From assembly GCA_963854835.1 (NCBI GenBank), contig OY978529.1, forward strand, positions 40,668,055-40,732,054: a stretch of 64,000 bases of DNA, written 5' to 3'. This document shows positions 10,891-23,484 of the stretch, piece by piece (within the stretch, counting starts at the first letter, position 1; each line of letters begins with the position of its first letter). The stretch is from Megamerina dolium (Eukaryota > Arthropoda > Insecta > Diptera > Megamerinidae). Below the pieces are notes generated by a model. It worked only from the letters and a program-made list of their open reading frames with translations, did not search any database and had not been told where the DNA came from. The translations under genes were made by a program, and so were the position numbers.

Positions 10891-12629
10891 CTTTAATTTT
10901 ACTGCTCTAATGGCTATTATGAGTACTTTAATGAATGATTTAATTTTTATAATTTAATTTAAGGTTAGAGACGAAATGTGACTTTCAGTGACCTCAAATG
11001 CGTATGGAAATGTTTATTTCGTCTGCTGAAGTTTTTTTTATGTTTTATTTGTGTTTTTTTTTTCTTTTTTTTTTGTAGCTGCGTGTTTTGTGCTACTTCT
11101 GGATTAAATTTAAATGTTTCAAATTGCATAATATAATTTTCTAAGCACGAAATTGATGTAGAATATTTTAATCCTACATCTCACAATTTCATATGTAATA
11201 CAATATAATTTTAGAACATTTTTCTAAAGAAAAAAGCCAAACAAAAAATTGAGTAACTTAAGGCGTTTAATGTTAAATTTAGAATGAATTTCTCTAAAGG
11301 TTATAAAGTCGATATGGTTGATGTACTGGAATTGTGGGGAAAAAAAAGGAAAATTGAAAATAATAATGAAATGAACAACAGTTTGGCCATAATATATTGT
11401 ATATCTGCCATTTATATGATCTCAAATGTTAGAACCACTAATTGAAATCATGTTTCATATCATTTTGAAATATTTGATTGTTCCCAAATGAGAGCGGTTG
11501 CTAATGCAATAAAATATAATTGGATTTTATAAAAATTTTCATATAATCGAAATTGAATCATCTATGTACAAAAATAGAATATTAAATTTTCATACTTTCA
11601 TTCAAATGAAATTCAAAACATGCCAACATGCATGTATAGTATTGTATATCAGACATCCCTCTGGTATATGAAAACATATTTGTAAGTGTGCTCTATTTGA
11701 TAATTATCTGTAGATGTCATAGAATATTAGAACGTATTTATGATTGGTATTGCATAATACGTACTTACTGCAATATAATAAATATGAATGTGTTGACCCA
11801 CAGTATCATGCATATTTTATTTATGAACAATAGTATTTACATAAAATATACATAGCACAGATAGTCATATTTACTTAAATGAGTGAGTATAGTACAATAC
11901 AATGCCAAAACAATGAAATATTCAAATAAAAAAAGAAAACAACATATACTATAGTAGTAGCTACCGTATATTTCAAGGATAACAATATACTTATGCATGT
12001 ACGGTGTATTCATTTAGCTCATATGATGATTTATGACCTATGGTCATAAAATCATATAAATAAATCTACTACTTGCTACGTACAAGTATGTATATGTATA
12101 TTTCTAGATTTGTTGGTGAACAAATATAATATAGTTACATTCATTTAAGTAAGTATATCTTCATAATGCTTTCATCCGCACACTCTTCCGTACATACCTA
12201 CTATCATATGTCGACGACATACGCTTGTGTGCTATATGTTATGGTATAAAAATAATTCCCATGTTGATTTGCGCCGAAAGAAAATTGCTTTTTAATTTGA
12301 ATATTCAGCAATTTTTCTCACTTTCTTTCCTTCATTATTTCACATGATCGTAACTTTGGAATATTTTACGCAGATAATAAAGTCCCATATGTGTAACATA
12401 CTAAATACATACATATGTAATGTACTTAGAGAATAATGGCTCATATAATCGATAAAAGTTATATGTGTACAAATTCTATATAAATTAGGGCGATACAAAT
12501 GGTTAAAATTACCTGAATTGAAAATAAAGGATTCGCCTTTTTTTTGCGCTGCTATAATTTCTCTTTGAAAATATATATTTTATGCTATAAAATTAAATAT
12601 AATGATTTATTTTGTATATAAAAAGCAAA
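10891..12629. other. AT-rich noncoding stretch
   Basis: No supported gene or mobile element. Typical fly intergenic or intronic sequence with many ACATA/TATGT words. Confidence 0.5.
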
Positions 12630-13690
12630 TATCCATTCGAAATGTCCGCCTTTGGCCTTCATGCTTTAAGGCGAACTGGCCAATCATCAAAATAGCCGCA
12701 CGCACGCCTTGTCCATTGGAAAATTGGAGAAAGTACGAATCAAAGCTGTCTGAAGGGGGAATAGGGTTTTTAATTTTGTTTTTCGAATTTTTTTTTTAAT
12801 GAATGCATAAAATCTCAAGAATGTTGTGCCTAAATTTCAAGTCAATCGAATCAAAATTGACCAAGTTATGACTATTTTTATACCTATCGGATCAACTGCC
12901 TCTATGTGTATAGGCCGAGCAGAACAGAAAGCTGAAGAACAAACAAAAGAAGGCAGGATTCATCGTAGACAAGAGCAAAAAGATGCTTTAGACATCATGG
13001 ATGATTGCAACATCCTTTAAGGACCTGGCATCGATGATTCACTGTGAGGTAAGCTGATAGAACTCGCTTATGAATATTTCATCCCAAATTTTTTAGTGTT
13101 CAAAACTTCAAAGCGCTTTTCCCACAACTCACATTTTCAAAGTCGATGCTCCTCATAATTTCAAAACTAATGCACCGATCGTTATGAAATTTTTAGCACT
13201 ATTTCTGTACATAATTTACGAGGTAACGTTAGAGTATTTTTTTTTTAATTTGTTAATATTTTTTATTTTACAATAACAAATTAACCGAATTTTTTGCAAA
13301 AAATCGCGTTTTTCTTTCAAAATATTCCCAAAAAGTGAAACATTGATATTTCGAAAATCCCCCCAGCGTTACCCGGCTTTTTTTTTTTTACACGAATTAA
13401 CCCTATTCCTCCCTTAAGAGAATCAATGTTGGGATATCTTTTGTGGCAAACCATATCCTGTAGAATTGTCCAGACTTTACAATCCAGCGGGTTCAAATAA
13501 GGACTGTCAGAGGGCAATTCTTCAAAGGTTTGGACTCAAGTTTGGGTCATTTTAGCTTAGATGGCCCTTTTCGATTCGTATAATCAGGTTAAATGCTTCC
13601 TTAGATGACCTATACCCTACACCCTATGATTTTGCTTGTTAAAAATTGTTCATCGGTAAACAAGAACAAATACTTTTTCAAGTTTCATTC
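12630..13690 (-). pseudogene. Tc1/mariner-superfamily transposase relic (SPDLNPLD type), split by an insertion
   Basis: Three transposase pieces lie in order on the minus strand. FTDEQFLTSK near 13650 resembles the first catalytic block (F(S/T)DEKxFT). SPYLNPLDCKVWTILQDMVC near 13430-13510 resembles the last catalytic block, usually SPDLNPLDYxxWSILE. Near 12640-12750 come LIRTFSNFPMDKAC, DDWPVRLKA and, after a frameshift, MKAKGGHFEW, the usual C-terminal end. The block between the first and last catalytic positions is largely deleted, with several stops. Between the second and third pieces lies a 662-bp foreign segment. The NPLD form is typical of the maT-like (DD37D) branch, but the DD37D spacing cannot be measured here because of the deletion. 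Confidence 0.7.
12754..13415. mobile_element. putative nonautonomous DNA element nested in the transposase relic
   Basis: A 662-bp segment between two adjacent parts of the relic transposase. Its ends form an inverted repeat: AGGGGGAATAGGGTT at the left, and CCCTATTCCTCCCTT at the right, which reverse-complements to AAGGGAGGAATAGGGTT (one single-base indel). Protein homology of the host relic stops on one side and resumes on the other. It holds a 64-codon open frame (12826-13020) rich in charged residues (AEQKAEEQTKEGRIHRRQEQ) with no recognised domain. A target duplication is not clear. Confidence 0.6.
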
Positions 13691-16600
13691 TCATTGTTGC
13701 TGAAAAATTCGAAAAATTGCCAAGTGGTTTGAAATGGATTAAAACGAAAAAATTTTATTTATTTTAAATAGTTGAAATTATTTATAAATCTACATTTCTA
13801 CATGGTTGCTTTTGGTCTGAATCATGCATGTATTTGTTTTTATGCACTCTTTGGCGTTAAAATAAATAAACATCTAATTTGATGCACCTTAATATTCACT
13901 ATGTTGAACAACTGACATTGACAACATTTTCACCAAAATAATGATTTGTGATATATCTGGGTCAGATGAACTATATTACTACATACATAGATATTTTTAC
14001 GTACATTTATGTATATATGAACAAGTAGATACTATGATTCCTCCCCAAAATACATATATGTATTTGCAGAAGAGAGAGCAAAGGCAGCAGCAGCAATTGA
14101 CTTGTATCAATTACAATTTTTTTGCATTTTTCTTCTTCACTTTATTATTGTAATTTCGTTGCTGACCACCACTACAGATATGTATGTAAACAATGGAATT
14201 CAATTTATTTTGGCCAATCATCAGTGAGGAATTTTCGGCTTTTTCCTTTGCCACGCCATTTCTGCTATGTATCATTCAACTTATGCTATTGTTTTTATTA
14301 TTGACAGAGTACTTCTGTACTTATGTGTGTTAAGCTTTTTATTGTCACAATTTTCGAAATGTCTCTTGCTTGCAAACACTAACTGAAATACAAAAAAAAA
14401 AAACTATAATTGAATAAGAACTTGTGGACATTGTACTTTACTATACACGACTCGTAGAACAAAAAGAGACTTTTTTATGTCCTCTAATTGAAAAGTTGGA
14501 CAATTCTTGTATTATACAAGTAGCAACAACAACAAAAAAGAGAAACATGAACAAAAGAGTGCTTATTAAAAGCACAAGTTCCAAAAAAATAACAAAATAA
14601 ATAGATAAGCTACTTACATCTTTTCATTTAAATTAAGCAACTTCCCTCCAATACTCCACCATACGATCATTGCCATGGTTTAAAATTGCATATATATAAA
14701 TACATTTTAATATGAAATTCTTATAATTTTAATATAGTCTAAAAGTCAACAATACTATATTTACTATTGAATACATACTTGTATGCTTGTATGTACTTAC
14801 TACATATATACCTACAGAAATCATTGAAATATTCGCAATAAATGAACACAATGCAAAGCGAGATATAATGAATTGCATTGTAGGCGTTTGCCATTATATA
14901 TGTATGTACTATACAAGGTTTTCCTTTTACTGGCATTATTATATATTGGTATGATAATATTCTATATGAAAAAAAGAGAATGAATTCACTGACAGGCAAT
15001 GTAATATACATTTCATGACAAAAATAGAGGTTCTATTTATATATAACAGAGTTATATAAATGTAAGCAAATATATATTACATCTGATCCAAAAATGAAAT
15101 ACAAGTTTTTGTGACAGTTCTTTGTAACAAAAATTTAATTTAATCAAAAATATTTTGACGATTTAAACGTATAAAAAGTTGAAATCCAACTAGAAACTGG
15201 TAGTTGAGCTGTAGGACCAATTGATTTTCTAATCCAACCAATTTACTATCATCAGCTCATTTCTTATTGCTCATTTATGTATAGCATGGTAACAATGGTA
15301 GCATTAAAAAGCTGATGACAATTGGAAAATATTGTAAATAATAATGAGTATCTGAGAAATTACATGTTTGCATAATGAGCACAACAATGAAATGCAATGA
15401 AAAGCAATTAAGTTTCATTGTAATATACAAAAGTAATTAATAACAAAAAAAAAAAAAAAAACTTATTATATAATTAAAAAAATAGTATCATTACAATATG
15501 CTTTCAATAAAATTTAAAAATTATTCAAAAATTAAATAATAACAAAGGAGGCTGAAATGTTTTATGAAATAATAGGTATTTGGACAATAGTTACATTGTG
15601 ATATCTAGAACTAATTCAAATGAAATGAAATTTGCCAACTTTATAGAAACGAACTTCGTTAAAATCTTCTTAGAGCTTCCAAAAAGTATCCACAATACGT
15701 GAGGTCAACCTATAGCTTCTATAAAACTTACTCTTGGAAGTCATTTCAAAAATATTCTATCTATAAACATAACTTTATAGAATGACTAAACTCTCAAAAA
15801 TCACCAACTTGTGAATGAGAATTCTATTTCGGCAGTTTGCTAATAAAGGCTCTATAGAAGATTAATTTGCAATATGTGAATCCTTCTTGCCTTGGCAAAA
15901 GTGTTTAATTTCATATTTAAAAGTACACTTTTTCCGACTCAACATCATCTAAAGGAATAATCTTTTCGATCCAGGATCGACGATCCTAGTGATTTTATTA
16001 TAAAACTTCCATAAGAACTTCTGGCAATTTCTCAGGGAAATTAAAGGAAGTTAAAATATTGTTTCATTTAGGGGAATCGCTTTATAAACAAAAATTTATT
16101 CAATGGGTGTCTGCGGAGTCAAAATGTGTGACGGAAAATAGGATGTAGAAGAATAAGCTACAAAAAATCAACTTTTTCACTTTTACGTTCGTATTAAATT
16201 CAACGATTTTCACGAATCAATCATGCTTATCCCAATCTTAACCCCGAAGAACCGGCTGAAGTGGACAACTAAGTAAGTATGGACCTATTAATGTTGAAGC
16301 GTGAAATTAGAACAAGGATTAGTACAGAGCTTGTTAGACCTGAGGATTAAACACAAGTGTTACGGGCACAGCAGACTTCTAAGTTAACTAGAAATCAGGA
16401 AATATGTTTTGTTGGACTATGAAATCCAACTATTTGGATTTTGGAGAAAAATCGAATATTCACTCAGAAAGTTTTTTTTTTCTTATATTTCGGTTTCTGG
16501 TTTAAGGTTTTCCAACTGACTTATATAGATTATAATTTGAAAACACTCTTATGGTTTCCAGCTCAAAAATACAGTTTTTCTTCTCAAACATCCGAATTTT

Positions 16601-17856
16601 CAGAAAGAAAAAATATCATAATCCTTAGATAGCAACTACCGTTCAACTCTTCTTAAAAGCAATAAAACTTGTGGAAAATATTTTAAAGTCGTTTCCATCT
16701 TCAAGTGCTTCTTCTACTCTCTCACACTTTTTTTTACCTTTTCCTTCACAGTTTCCAAACAACACATATGTTATGCACACTGTGATGCCAGCAACAAGTT
16801 AACGCCTACAGCAGAGCAAGAAGAAAATGGAAAAATAAATAAATGGCAGCAAATTTAACCTTCTGAAAATATCAAATGTTTAAATCTGCAATGAAATCAC
16901 AATAAAAACACTAAAACAAAAAATTAAAAGGAAAAAAAAGAAAGAAATAATTACAAAAAAAAAAAGAAATATATTCGAAATAAAAACAATTAAATGAGAG
17001 CAACAATATCAAAACAAGTGAAAGCAATTCAAAGCCAACTGTAAGGGTGAAAAAATGTATAGAACGTAACCTTCGTTTAGGAATAACGATGAGGTCGCGC
17101 ATACATGCATGGTACGTAAGTAATGGAGAAATAACAAATAGAAAAAAAAAAAAAAATAACACGAAGTAGAAAAACGACGATTAGAAATGCAAAAAAAAAA
17201 AACAAAATATATAAAAGCGCAAAAAAACGAAGAATTCAACAATTTTCAACTATTTAAAAGCATAGCTATGGAAATTTACCATTTCACAACACAACACAAA
17301 GAACATATTTTACTCGTACCTGAACAAAGGCATAAATCTCAGATGTCTTGTGAGTGTGTGTGAGAAAAACTGTTGCAAACAGCCTTAAATCTGAGGTGTC
17401 ACAAAAATTTGAACCCAATTTAAATCTACGAAGACCTCTATTATTATTCTTTTTTGTGGCATCTCTCCAGCATTGTTTCAACATTTTTATTTTTTCGCTA
17501 CATCCTTAGTGAAATTTTTCTTTTTATAATGTTGCTTTTAATGAGTGTTGCATTAAAAACCGAAATGTCTTTTTAAATGTGCAAATGTGATTTATTTCAG
17601 TATAAATTTGGGTATAAATTTATGTGTCATATTATAGTGTAGCAATAGAGCATATTTTTAGGCGCATAAAAGGATTCTATAGTAATTATGGATATGATAA
17701 ATGTTTATTTTATAATGGGGGTACCTATAACCAAGGACCGTAATAATTATCAACTATTAAAAAAATCGTAACTGAAATAAGTGTTTATTTTTCAATACAT
17801 ATTATCTCCTACAACTTGAATACACTTAATTCTTCATTTTTCCAATAATTAACTAA
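13691..17856. other. long AT-rich noncoding stretch
   Basis: No gene, RNA gene or clear transposon seen over about 4 kb. Contains poly-A/T tracts and many short chance frames. A segment near 16250-16300 (ACCGGCT, AAGTAAGTATGGACCT) faintly recalls the SINE body but is too diverged to call. Confidence 0.5.
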
Positions 17857-17887
17857 CCCATTATTAAAAAAGGAGACCCACAATTTG

Positions 17888-19171
17888 CGCCAACTACCGT
17901 GGAATAAGTCTCCTGAGCATCGCATACAAGGTTCTATCGAGCGTACTGTGTGAAAGGTTGAAGCCTATGCTCAGCAACCTGATTGGACCTTATCAGTGTG
18001 GCTTCAGACCTGGTAAATCCACCATCGACCAGATTTTCACACTGCGCCAAATCCTGGAGAAGACCCAAGAAAAACAGATCGACACACACCACCTATTTGT
18101 TGATTATAAAGTCGCTTTCGACAGTCCGGTAGGGATTACCTCTACGCAACAATGTCTGAGTTCGGTATTCCTGCAAAGCTCATTCGACTTTGTAGAATGA
18201 CACTGCATAACTCTCGTTGTGCAGTGAAAATTGGGAAGGACCTCTCCGCACCGTTTAATACCGAACGGGGTTTCAGACAAGGTGATTCGTTATCGTGCGA
18301 CTTCTTCAATCTTATTATGGAGAAAATAATACGAGCTGCTGATCTACGACATAATGGCACTATCTTCAACAAAAGTGTCATGCTGTTAGCGTATGCCGAC
18401 GATATTGACATAATCGGCATGAACACGCGAGCAGTCAGTGCAGCATTCTCAGAGTTGGAAAGAGAGTCGCGTCGGATGGGTCTCACGGTGAACGAGGGCA
18501 AGACGAAGTATCTAGTGTCAACAAACAAAGAGTCCCGGCGTCTTGGACAGCACGTCACTGTTGACAACTACGCTTTTGAAGTAGTAAGGGACTTTGTCTA
18601 TCTTGGAACCAGCATTAACAGCAGTAATGACGTCAGCTTGGAGATCATGCGTAGGATAACTCTTGCTAACAGGTGTTACTTTGGGCTGAGTAAGCAATTG
18701 AAAAGTCGAGCCCTCTCTCGAAGAACGAAAACTACACTCTACAAGTCTCTCATCATGCCTGTTCTAACATATGGCGCTGAAGCCTGGACAATTTCCATCT
18801 CGGATGAGCGAATGCTTGGAGTTTTCGAGAGAAAGGTCCTACGCAGGATCTTTGGACCTATTTGCGTTGGTGGCGAGTACCGAATAAGGTACAACCATGA
18901 GCTGTACGAGCTATATGCCGATATTGACATAGTAAAGCGCATCAAAATCCAGCGGCTGCGCTGGCTAGGTCATGTCGAGCGAATGGAAGAACACGCTCCA
19001 GCTAAGAAGGTGTTATATTCGGAACCAGCTGGAGGACGACGCAGAAGAGGAAGACCAAACCTCCGGTGGAAAGACCAAGTACTGGAGAACCTGACGGCGC
19101 TTGGAATTTCTAACTGGCGCCAGCTAGCGAAGAACAGAGATGGCTGGCGAAGCATGTTATTTTCGGCCTAA
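17888..19171 (+). pseudogene. LINE reverse transcriptase, C-terminal half, two frameshifts
   Basis: The first segment reads NYRGISLLSIAYKVL, GPYQCGFRPGKSTIDQIFTL and FVDYKVAFDS (reverse transcriptase fingers and motif A). A frameshift lies before it near 17880 and another near 18130. The second frame, 18152-19171, stays open for 339 codons: RQGDSLSCDFFN (residues 42-53), catalytic AYADDIDII (80-88), a thumb region with SLIMPVLTYGAEAWT (199-213), ERKVLRRIFGP (226-236) and IQRLRWLGHVERM (266-278). These are typical of an insect LINE group common in annotated fly genomes; I do not assign the clade. The long undamaged 3' frame suggests a fairly young copy. There is no RNase H. Confidence 0.88.
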
Positions 19172-19197
19172 ATCGATATTCGGTTGTTATGACCACA

Positions 19198-19217
19198 TAA
19201 GTAAGTAAGTAAGTAAG
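19198..19217. repeat. (GTAA)n tail of the LINE
   Basis: About five GTAA units directly after the LINE 3' untranslated region. Short tandem 3' ends are common in LINEs that do not use poly-A. Confidence 0.9.
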
Positions 19218-19225
19218 TTATTAAA

Positions 19226-19827
19226 GTATGATTCCAGATGGTCTGTAAGATATCCATGAACTTTCAAGGCAGGAATTTTTTCTAATCAAAAATCAAATAA
19301 TAGTTGCTCGGAGTGAATGATTAAGTAATTCTTATTTTAATTCAATTAATTTAACAATTGCCAAAAGACTTGTATGAAAATATAATTTTAAATTAATGGA
19401 AAATAATCAGTTTCACGCATTTTTGTATAAAATCATTCCAAATGGTTAGAGTTAATATTCTATGTTGGTTGTTCTATCTATTTTGAAGATAAAACATAAT
19501 ACTACTGAAACACCTACGTTATTCCAAAAAATTGTTGCAATAACCTTTTCAGGTGATGGTACAGTATTTGTGTTCTTTTTTTTTTTTTGTGTACTTTTCC
19601 ATCAGCTTCAATTCAATATATTGATTGTTTTTTTACACTTTCTCAAGCGATACTTATTCGAGTGAGTTTTTGGTTAATTATTGGCAAATTCGGCACTCAT
19701 CTTTTATATCGAATTTTCAACTTGAATTCTACATGTCAAATATGACCAACTCGTTCCATTCAGACGTCCATTGCATCACCTATTCCACGAACATCATATC
19801 ATGGGTTTGTTGATTTGTTGAATGAAT
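19226..19827. other. noncoding stretch
   Basis: No gene or repeat recognised between the LINE and the following SINE. Confidence 0.5.
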
Positions 19828-20040
19828 GACATCACTTTTTCTGAACTTTGTCATAGTAACTGCAGTAACTCTCTTGAGTGGCAAAGTGTTACTGCCGGAA
19901 GAATTGTCAATTGCTTGTCGTAGGTAGGCACCGTTCGAGAGAATAAACTTTTCCATATTAAAGTTGTCATATTCGGGGATTGAATCGACGGACTACGGAT
20001 CAGAGCATCAACGCACTAACCACTGAGCTACGGAACTCAT
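19828..20040 (-). mobile_element. tRNA-derived SINE, 3' part missing
   Basis: On the minus strand the head reads CCGTAGCTCAGTGGTTAGTG (A-box region, perfect match to the 7186 copy), then a B-box-like GATTCAATCCCC and the body landmarks CTCTCGAACGGTGCC and CTTCCGGCAGTAACACTTTG. Homology stops near 19828, before the tail, so this copy lacks its 3' end. Confidence 0.85.
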
Positions 20041-22229
20041 TTTTGAATGAAAATGGAATGAAATGGAATCAACCAAGACATGTATTTTGCTATTTTGAAT
20101 TTAATTTAGCAGTGGATATTCAAATAATGTTTATTGTTGGAACCGAAAAATCATAAAATCTCTTATAAAATTCAAAAGTTTCACTATTTTCTCCATAATG
20201 TAAAATTACACTGGAAGTTCAAATTAAAATTAAAATGGCGGGAAAACGAACTGTCAATCGAATGTCACCACTGCATATAATGCACCATACAGACCATACG
20301 ATCATATAACATATGTAAATATAAGAAGTAAATGTAGGAAAATCTCATGTTTAATGCGAAAATTCATAGAACCATAGTTATAGACAAAATTAAGATCATC
20401 TTAAAGTTAAAACCGGTTTTTTGACAAATTTTTATGTGGAAAATATGACAAACAAGTCGATTTTAACTTTAAAATAACTTTAAATTTGATTATAGGTACA
20501 ACTCAAAGCATTTATTTTTATTTGTTAGTTAAGAAATACTCATTATTTTGGACTTTTCTTAATTTTTAGTTCTGCGGAAAAAAGAAACAATCATATTTTT
20601 CTTTTATAAATATTTTGATTTCTTTCATTACTTTTTTTTTAATAATCTTTGTTTTCCGGTAATTGGAATTATAAATAAATAGACGAAAGAGGAAAATTGA
20701 TTGAATAGTGTAAAAACATTCTCAACTCGATTATGTGATGCTGTGAAAAGGCGCATTTTACATCAAACAACTTACATAGAAGATTAAATAAGAAGCAAAG
20801 AAACTCATTAGCTAGAACATTTAATTTAATGGAATTATTGTAACGATTTACAAAAGCTAGCAAAGACCTACTAAATTGCAATCGGAACATATATCTCTAT
20901 ATATTTTTCTATATACTCGTACATATATTCATAATAATTTGTAGCATTCAACAATACAGAACAACAAATAGGTTTTTTTATGCCAATGTTTCGGTATCAA
21001 CAGCAACAGCAACAACAATAATGGATAACTAAACTCTGAAATGCAACAAAAGATTACGAATAATGACTTTAATGTATTAATGTTATATCTACAAGAATGT
21101 ATTGTTATCGTCTGTGCTTACCGTGAAGCAAGCATCGATGATCGGTCATAAATAAATCCTTCATTGTACAGAGAAGGCCTGTACAATACAGAAAAAAAGG
21201 GCTTTAGTGTAAAAAATCGTAAACATAAAATTTAAACACAAATATTCAGACACATTGAAAGTGAATGAATGAGTGAATGAATGTTTATTACATGAAAACA
21301 TAAAAAATGCCCATTGAATGGATACCTCTCTACATAATATACATTCAGAGTCATGATTTGGCGATAAAATTAAAATTCTCGATAATGACTGAAACGCTCA
21401 ATAGTAGCGTACCTATCTACAATTGAGGGTCGGCTCTCCAATGTTTATATGTGTAGATACATATATGGTATGTTTATATACATATTTTGATTGCTTTAGT
21501 CAATTTGTACGATTGAAAGTGTTAAGTGGTTTTTTTGTTCTTCTTTTTCAAGTTATTTTTAGTTGCTAATTTCAGTTTACATACTTATTACATATACTTA
21601 CTTATGGAAATGTATAAGTAAATTACTGGCACAGACCGTATACATATGTATGTCTAGTTACAAATTGAATTTTACACACGAATGGTATTCAAGCATTAAG
21701 CAATTTTATGAAATAATCATGAAAGTAGTTCTAGTAAATAAGAATGTGAAGAATACTAGAAAATTATTCTATTAACGAGTAAGAGTAATTATATTCTGCA
21801 CCCGTAACAACTTTGTATATTACGTAAATAAAATAATGGGCTGATATATCAATTCGTTGTTCATTGAGTATATTAAAATAGCGAATTTTGAAAAACAAAA
21901 AAAAAAAAAAAATTCTGCAGTTTCTCCGGCCAATCCTGTTGAACATTGAAGAAAAAACGGCCACAATACGAACAAAGATATTACAATAATGATCGTCTCC
22001 ATATTGCTGTTGTCAGCAGAAGATAACACAGCCTCACAATAAGCAAAAAACCTGATGTCTGACCGAACAAAAGCACACATTTGGTTCGCTGAATCCAAAT
22101 TGGATTTCAACTACAGTACTACTAAGGTAGAAAAAAACCTGAGGAAATCCAACCACGGATTTCAATTTAGCGAGCCAAAATCCATGTAGTTATATATTTT
22201 TATAGATTTAATATAAAAAATATATAATT
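20041..22229. other. AT-rich noncoding stretch
   Basis: No supported gene. Includes CAACAG-rich sequence near 21000 and ordinary AT-rich DNA. Confidence 0.5.
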
Positions 22230-22960
22230 TGTATACCCTGGACTCGGAGAGTCCTTTTTACCTATCTGCCTGTCTGTTTAAGTATAAAAGCAATCGAACT
22301 AAAACTTAATACATAGATTTATTTTGAGAACAGAATATACATATTTGAAAATGTTCGAAATCGTCTGAAAACCACTACTACTTCCCATACAAAAGTATAT
22401 TCTCCAAATTGCATTTCTCACTTTACGCACGAACGTGTAAAGCAATCGAACTAAAACTTGGCATATAAAGTTACTTTCATCTCATAACAGACATATTTAA
22501 ATATGAGCGTAATTGCATGAAAACCACGTCTACCTCCCATACATAAGTATGGTGTTGAATGCGTTTTTCTCACCTCACGCACGAAAATATAAAAAAAAAA
22601 AATCAAGCTAAATTTTGACGTCTACTGTTATATTTGCTAATTAATACTAGACATGTTAGAAAATAGGCTGAATCGGATAAAAATCACACTTACCTGCCAT
22701 ACAAGAGTATGCATCTATATGTATGCTGTCGCACTTTGCGGATGTAAATATAAAATGATCGAACTGAAAGTTGGTAGTCACTATTAAATTTACAAATTAA
22801 TATAGTTATTAGAAAATAGACTGATTCTGGCGAAAACCACCTCTGCTATTCATACAAATATACTATCATATGAGTTATAGGATTGAAGCCCGGCCCATAC
22901 CATTACTTTTATCAGCTATTAGATGAAAACCACATTTTTCTGCCATCCAAAAATTAATTA
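22230..22960 (+). repeat. family 1 monomer array (~152 bp), forward
   Basis: Four to five tandem units, each with GAACTAAAACTTGG-like and GAAAACCACGTCTACCTCCC-like blocks followed by ATACAAAAGTAT. The CCATAC anchor falls near 22384, 22536, 22696 and 22849 (spacings 152, 160, 153), with a shortened last unit near 22942. The array opens with GTATACCCTGGACTCGGAGA. The same unit is seen at 37.6 kb (reversed) and 42.8 kb (forward). Confidence 0.8.
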
Positions 22961-23183
22961 TCTGTGTAACTGTAATGGTATATCTATCTATGTATGTCTA
23001 TCTGTCTCTCCAGCTGTTACGGTATAAGGTATGGAAGCTTCGTTAATATCGAAACTTCCCCATTTTCTTTTTTTTTGTCAATCTTTCCCCAGACGAAATT
23101 AATCCATGTCCTTCTAGGAGAATCCTCACAGATTCATCAACTCCTAAACGTTACGTATGAGCGTGTTGCGAGGTTTTAGCCTG

Positions 23184-23204
23184 ACTGAATAGACTAAAAA
23201 TTAA
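23184..23204 (+). repeat. SINE target-site duplication, left copy
   Basis: Starts ACTGAATAGACTAAA. Matches 23464-23484 at 20 of 21 positions. Confidence 0.85.
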
Positions 23205-23463
23205 TTATTATGTGGCACTTACATGCCCCGAAGAGTTCTTTGGCCGAGCTCCTCTTCCATTACTGTTGTGCGTGTTAAATTTTGGACAGCATTAGAAGGG
23301 ACCGGCAGAACCCTTGTGACATCTCTTTTTCTGAACTCTGTCGTAGAGCTCATTTAAGAAGATTTTCATGGCAAAGTATTAGTGCCGGAAGAATTGTCAA
23401 TTGCTTGAACCGACGACCTACAGATCAGAAGGCCAACGCACTAGCCAATAAACTACGGCAACC
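23205..23463 (-). mobile_element. tRNA-derived SINE, internal deletion, tail type B
   Basis: The minus strand shows the tRNA-like head (ACGGCAACC margin, AGTGCGTTGGCCTTCTGATC, CTGTAGGTCGTCGGTTCAAG), then jumps straight to AGCAATTGACAATTCTTCC, losing the segment between the B box and the body. The tail is GAGTTCTTCGGGGCATGTAA then GTGCCACATAATAAT, the type B tail. Flanking direct repeats of 21 bp with one mismatch (23184-23204 and 23464-23484, starting ACTGAATAGACTAAA) show a LINE-type insertion. Confidence 0.88.
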
Positions 23464-23484
23464 ACTGAATAGACTAAATATTAA
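23464..23484 (+). repeat. SINE target-site duplication, right copy
   Basis: Starts ACTGAATAGACTAAA. Partner of 23184-23204. The poly-A end of the Jockey-like LINE abuts it directly. Confidence 0.85.

Larger units (their letters stand above)
17857..19217 (+). mobile_element. 5'-truncated non-LTR retrotransposon (LINE) with (GTAA)n tail
   Basis: Homology begins near 17857 inside the reverse transcriptase with PIIKKGD-like and NYRGISLL-like sequence and runs to a GTAA microsatellite tail at 19198-19217. The copy is less AT-rich than its surroundings. The 5' part of the element, including the endonuclease, is absent, the usual result of incomplete reverse transcription. TTATTAAA occurs at both margins (17861-17868 and 19218-19225), but the left copy overlaps conserved coding sequence, so I do not call it a target duplication. 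The tail is short tandem repeats rather than poly-A, which with the C-terminus separates it from Jockey-type elements. Confidence 0.85.

Noticed and set aside
12826..13020. A 64-codon charged open frame as an independent gene
   Set aside because: It lies inside the putative nested DNA element and shows no known domain. Mentioned only as part of that element.
16245..16300. An additional SINE fragment
   Set aside because: Only short words (ACCGGCT, AAGTA, GGACCT) agree, with disrupted order; below what I would call homology.
18142..18567. A 141-codon minus-strand ORF
   Set aside because: It is the shadow of the LINE reverse transcriptase on the plus strand.
17861..19225. TTATTAAA as the target duplication of the LINE
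   Set aside because: The left copy lies within conserved coding sequence of the element (the PIIKKGD region), so the match is likely accidental.
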